Notes under the pieces: model-generated | What the model was told of the DNA's origin: nothing | Seen by the model: the letters and a program-made list of their open reading frames with translations, nothing else | Database searches by the model: none | In this document: one piece after another, positions 5,955-8,072 of the stretch | Layout of the letters: each line of letters starts with the position of its first letter | Position numbering within the stretch: the stretch's first letter is position 1 | Source of the DNA: Rubrobacter sp. | Lineage (GTDB): Bacteria; Actinomycetota; Rubrobacteria; Rubrobacterales; Rubrobacteraceae | DNA: 8,072 nt | Reading direction: 5' to 3' | Assembly (NCBI GenBank): GCA_016781635.1 | Contig: JADDPY010000312.1 | Location: 6,788-14,859, forward strand | Position numbers and translations under genes: made by a program

Positions 5955-5979
5955 ATAACTTACCCGAGGTCGTCGTAGG

Positions 5980-6597
5980 CTACAGAACTTCGGCGCGGCC
6001 GAAGGGCCAGAAACGGAGGAAGGCTTCGCCCTTCAAGTTCTCCATCGGCACTGGGCCATAGAAGCGCGAATCCAGGGAGTTACCGCGGTTGTCGCCCAGG
6101 GCGAAGAACGTGCCTTCCGGCACCTTCTTCGGACCGTACGGGGTGTTGACGTCCGGGACCACGTCGGTGTTCAGGTAGGGCTCGCTCTGGGGCTCGCCGT
6201 TGACGAGGAGCGTACCGCCCTGCACCTGCACCACGTCGCCCGGCAGCCCGACCACGCGCTTGACGAGGATATCGAACTCTCCCTCCGCGTTGGGCTGTAC
6301 GGCATCGAAAACCACGATATCTCCGCGCTCGGGCTCGGTGAAGCGGTAGATGAATTTGTTCGCAAGGAACCGGTCCTGCACCTCGAGCGTGGGCAGCATG
6401 CTCTCCGAGGGGACCCTGAAGGCCTCGATGACGAACGGCTTGATTACCCCGAAGACGAGCACGAACGCTACGACGACTATGATCGCGTACTCGAGTACGC
6501 CCCTCTTGCGTTTCTCCCGCTCCCGCTCGTGCCGGAGCTCGCGGCGGCTCTTCCGCGCGCGCGGCTCCTCCGCCCGGACCTGCTCTTCGCTCTTCAT
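5980..6597 (-). CDS. lepB: Signal peptidase I (second of a tandem pair)
   Basis: A 205-residue type I signal peptidase that cleaves signal peptides from exported proteins on the outer face of the cytoplasmic membrane. It has a strongly charged cytoplasmic N-terminus (residues 1-33, rich in Arg, Lys and Glu), one membrane anchor (about 34-53, VLEYAIIVVVAFVLVFGVI), and the catalytic boxes: RVPSESMLPTL with the serine nucleophile Ser66, LVKRVVGLPGD with the general base Lys113, and GDNRGNSLDSRFYGPV (168-183). The single anchor and size fit the Gram-positive (P-type) group. The upstream lepB ends 3 bases before this ATG and no Shine-Dalgarno is seen, so translation is probably coupled to it. The two paralogs share the anchor-to-catalytic layout and the C-terminal GEAF-FWP, but differ in the charged tail and in the loop at about 140-158. 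A terminator-like hairpin follows. Confidence 0.95.
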   Translation of the reverse strand: MKSEEQVRAEEPRARKSRRELRHEREREKRKRGVLEYAIIVVVAFVLVFGVIKPFVIEAFRVPSESMLPTLEVQDRFLANKFIYRFTEPERGDIVVFDAVQPNAEGEFDILVKRVVGLPGDVVQVQGGTLLVNGEPQSEPYLNTDVVPDVNTPYGPKKVPEGTFFALGDNRGNSLDSRFYGPVPMENLKGEAFLRFWPFGRAEVL

Positions 6598-6600
6598 GTT

Positions 6601-7209
6601 TTAAAGGAAGCTTATCCTGGAGAGGGGCCAGAACACGATAAACGCCTCGCCCTCGATATTCTCGACGGGTACCGGGCCGAAGAACCTGGAGTCGCGGGAG
6701 TTGGAACGGTTATCCCCCATCGCGAAGACGCGGCCTTCCGGGATCACCGTCGGACCGAAGAAGCTCGAGTCGGGGAACTCGCCGTTCACGTAGGGTTCGT
6801 CCTGGGGCTCGCCGTTGATAAACAGCGTGCCGTCGCGAACGGCTACCTCGTCGCCCCCGACGGCGACTACCCTTTTGATCAGGTCGTCCCTGCTACCATC
6901 CGGTTTCGGCTCGACGCTCTCGAAGACGATCACGTCCCCACGCTCGGGCTCCTCGAAGCGGTAGATGAACTTGTTGACGAGCACCCTATCGCCGACCTCG
7001 AGCGTCGGGATCATGCTCCCGGACGGGATATAGAACGCTTCCATTACAAACGGACGGACAAACCCGAAGACGAGCGCGAAGGCGACGATCAGGATGAGGA
7101 GAAACTCGAGAAGCCCGCCCCCACCCTTCTTGCCCTGCCGGCTTCGTGGCGCGCGGTCGGCCTTTCTGGCCGTCTCGAAATCCCAGTCCTCGTAGCGCTT
7201 ATCAACCAT
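6601..7209 (-). CDS. lepB: Signal peptidase I (first of a tandem pair)
   Basis: A 202-residue type I signal peptidase, paralog of the gene just downstream. It has a charged cytoplasmic N-terminus (1-29), a glycine patch, one membrane anchor (about 33-52, LLEFLLILIVAFALVFGFV), then the catalytic boxes: YIPSGSMIPTL with Ser65 as nucleophile, LIKRVVAVGGD with Lys112 as base, and GDNRSNSRDSRFFGPV (165-180). Box D reads VAVGGD where the neighbour has VGLPGD; such variants occur in other bacterial signal peptidases, so activity is still expected. The ATG at 7209 is the first start after an in-frame TAA and has no Shine-Dalgarno sequence; a TATTCT hexamer ends 8 bases before it, suggesting a leaderless transcript. 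An inverted repeat overlaps that hexamer. Together with the downstream copy it forms a two-gene operon. Confidence 0.95.
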   Translation of the reverse strand: MVDKRYEDWDFETARKADRAPRSRQGKKGGGGLLEFLLILIVAFALVFGFVRPFVMEAFYIPSGSMIPTLEVGDRVLVNKFIYRFEEPERGDVIVFESVEPKPDGSRDDLIKRVVAVGGDEVAVRDGTLFINGEPQDEPYVNGEFPDSSFFGPTVIPEGRVFAMGDNRSNSRDSRFFGPVPVENIEGEAFIVFWPLSRISFL

Positions 7210-7217
7210 AAGGGTTA

Positions 7218-7223
7218 AGAATA
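7218..7223 (-). promoter_or_regulatory. Candidate -10 box for the lepB operon
   Basis: On the minus strand TATTCT (TANNNT pattern, 4 of 6 matches to TATAAT) ends 8 bases before the ATG at 7209, so transcription could begin at or just before the start codon. No TTGACA-like -35 is seen 17-18 bases upstream. Confidence 0.35.
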
Positions 7224-7241
7224 CCGCACGCCGGCGGTATT
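7220..7241. repeat. 8-bp inverted repeat upstream of lepB (operator-like)
   Basis: AATACCGC (7220-7227) and GCGGTATT (7234-7241) are perfect inverted repeats with a 6-base centre (ACGCCG). The arm nearer lepB overlaps the candidate -10 box. The AT-tipped arms are unlike the surrounding GC-rich DNA, which makes a protein binding site or an mRNA/terminator hairpin more likely than chance. The binding factor, if any, is unknown. Confidence 0.5.
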
Positions 7242-7286
7242 AGGGCTCATGCCGCGGCCCACCCCACCGTTGATGGCTCCTCAAGC

Positions 7287-7300
7287 TGCGGTCCTCCGCA
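7287..7300. repeat. Small hairpin between the permease and lepB genes
   Basis: TGCGG (7287-7291) and CCGCA (7296-7300) pair around a TCCT loop, extendable by two pairs with a bulge. It lies 38 bases past the permease stop on the minus strand and lacks a T-run. It might help end the permease transcript; nothing else in the 128-base gap looks like a gene. Confidence 0.25.
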
Positions 7301-7337
7301 TGCAAGGGGACGTCGGAGTCGGGAGGGCGTCACGGCG

Positions 7338-8072
7338 CTACAGTACCCCGGTGGCGTCCCCGAGGGTTCGGAAGGCCGTTATGACCATGAAAACGGCGAA
7401 GCCGATCTTGAGCGCCCTCTCCGGCACCCGGTCACGCAGGCGAACCCCGAGCACCGCCCCGACGATCGAGCCCACGACCAGGGGGGCGAGGGGGAGGATC
7501 TCGTCGAAGCCGGTGGCGATGTAGCCCGTCGAGGCGACGATGCCGGTGAACATCACGACCGCGAGGCTCGTCGAGACCGCGCGCTTGGTGGTGAGCCCGA
7601 GCCCCAGAACCATGAGGGGGACCATGACCACCCCGCCGCCGACCCCGACCAGCCCCGAGAGCGCCCCAATGAACATTCCGCATAGAAGGACCAGCGGTAC
7701 CGGTATCTTTTTAGAATTCTCGTCGAAGTTCGGGCGGCCCCGGCCCGTGGGATAGGCCAGGGCAAAGAGAATCACGGCGAACGCGAACTGCACGAACGTC
7801 GGCGTGGAGATGCGGCTGACGTACACCCCTATAAGAGAGGCCGGGGCGACCGTCGAGGCGAGGATGAACGCCGTGCGCCAGTCGACCGGGTCGGCGCTCT
7901 TGCGGTTCCTCAAGGTCCCCGTAAGGGAGGCGAAGATGATAATGACGAGGGACGCCGCGACGGCCTCCTTGATGCCCCACCCCGCCACGTACACGAGCGC
8001 CGGAACGAAGACGATCCCACCGCCGACCCCGACCACCCCGGAGAGCACCCCACCCGCCACCCCAAGGACTCC
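7338..8072 (-). CDS. TauE/SafE-family sulfite/anion exporter-like permease (N-terminus outside window)
   Basis: The frame is open to the right edge, giving 244 residues; only about ten N-terminal residues should be missing. The protein belongs to the TauE/SafE (sulfite exporter, formerly DUF81) family of membrane transporters, thought to carry sulfite, sulfonates or other anions. The characteristic internal duplication is plain: GVLSGVVGVGGGIVFVPAL near the start and GALSGLVGVGGGVVMVPLM in the middle, each followed by a conserved A-x-S-L motif (AVAASLVIIIF and AVSTSLAVVMF). About seven or eight membrane segments can be drawn, with a charged cytoplasmic loop between the halves (PTGRGRPNFDENSKK). 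The GTG at 8060 is inside the first repeat, not the start. No sulfur-metabolism genes are in view, so the substrate is not known. The stop lies 128 bases before the lepB start, which has its own candidate promoter. Confidence 0.92.
   Translation of the reverse strand, partial: GVLGVAGGVLSGVVGVGGGIVFVPALVYVAGWGIKEAVAASLVIIIFASLTGTLRNRKSADPVDWRTAFILASTVAPASLIGVYVSRISTPTFVQFAFAVILFALAYPTGRGRPNFDENSKKIPVPLVLLCGMFIGALSGLVGVGGGVVMVPLMVLGLGLTTKRAVSTSLAVVMFTGIVASTGYIATGFDEILPLAPLVVGSIVGAVLGVRLRDRVPERALKIGFAVFMVITAFRTLGDATGVL

Noticed and set aside
5729..5956. Small minus-strand frame (75 codons) overlapping the start of the hypothetical gene
   Set aside because: It has an ATG but runs mostly inside the larger gene in another frame, with Arg/Pro/Gly-rich shadow composition after the overlap begins.
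5323..5958. Plus-strand frame of 211 codons over the hypothetical minus-strand gene
   Set aside because: Its composition is rich in Arg, Val, Leu and Asp without helices or motifs, while the minus strand gives a membrane anchor, beta domain and good ribosome binding site.
6529..7218. Plus-strand frame of 229 codons over the first lepB
   Set aside because: It lies opposite a complete signal peptidase with intact catalytic boxes and has no features of its own.
7210..7337. Possible small RNA or short gene between the permease and lepB
   Set aside because: Only a short hairpin and the inverted repeat are present; no supported reading frame with a ribosome binding site and no T-run terminator.

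Overview
The window reads as ordinary chromosome from a GC-rich bacterium, most likely an actinobacterium. The genus Rubrobacter would fit: strong GC bias at third codon positions, TTG starts in two genes, start codons without a Shine-Dalgarno sequence, and a phosphatidylcholine synthase next to housekeeping genes. The genus is inferred from general character, not from a database match. I see no phage, transposon, CRISPR array, tRNA, rRNA or toxin-antitoxin module.

Layout: every gene in 1-5274 lies on the plus strand and every gene in 5299-8072 on the minus strand. The two blocks converge on malQ and a hypothetical gene, with 24 bases between their stop codons. Plus strand, left to right: the 3' part of a predicted ABC-class ATPase; a cytoplasmic cyclophilin-type peptidyl-prolyl isomerase ending in a strong 12-bp hairpin; a phosphatidylcholine synthase; an M42-family metalloaminopeptidase; a small SnoaL/NTF2-like protein; and a 4-alpha-glucanotransferase (malQ). 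Minus strand, right to left: a TauE/SafE-type permease cut by the window edge; two tandem signal peptidase I genes 3 bases apart; and an unrecognised single-pass membrane protein.

The genes do not form one pathway. The only clear operon is the signal peptidase pair. It is preceded by an 8-bp inverted repeat that overlaps a candidate -10 box, and followed by a terminator-like hairpin. The plus-strand genes have gaps of about 54 to 108 bases, several holding hairpins or possible promoter elements, so they may be separately transcribed. The points most worth checking are the phosphatidylcholine synthase (its 12-residue motif spacing is the Pcs signature), the two genes that look leaderless (malQ and the first lepB), a possible SigB/SigF-type stress promoter before the SnoaL-like gene, and the duplicated signal peptidase. 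I found no convincing new multi-gene system.
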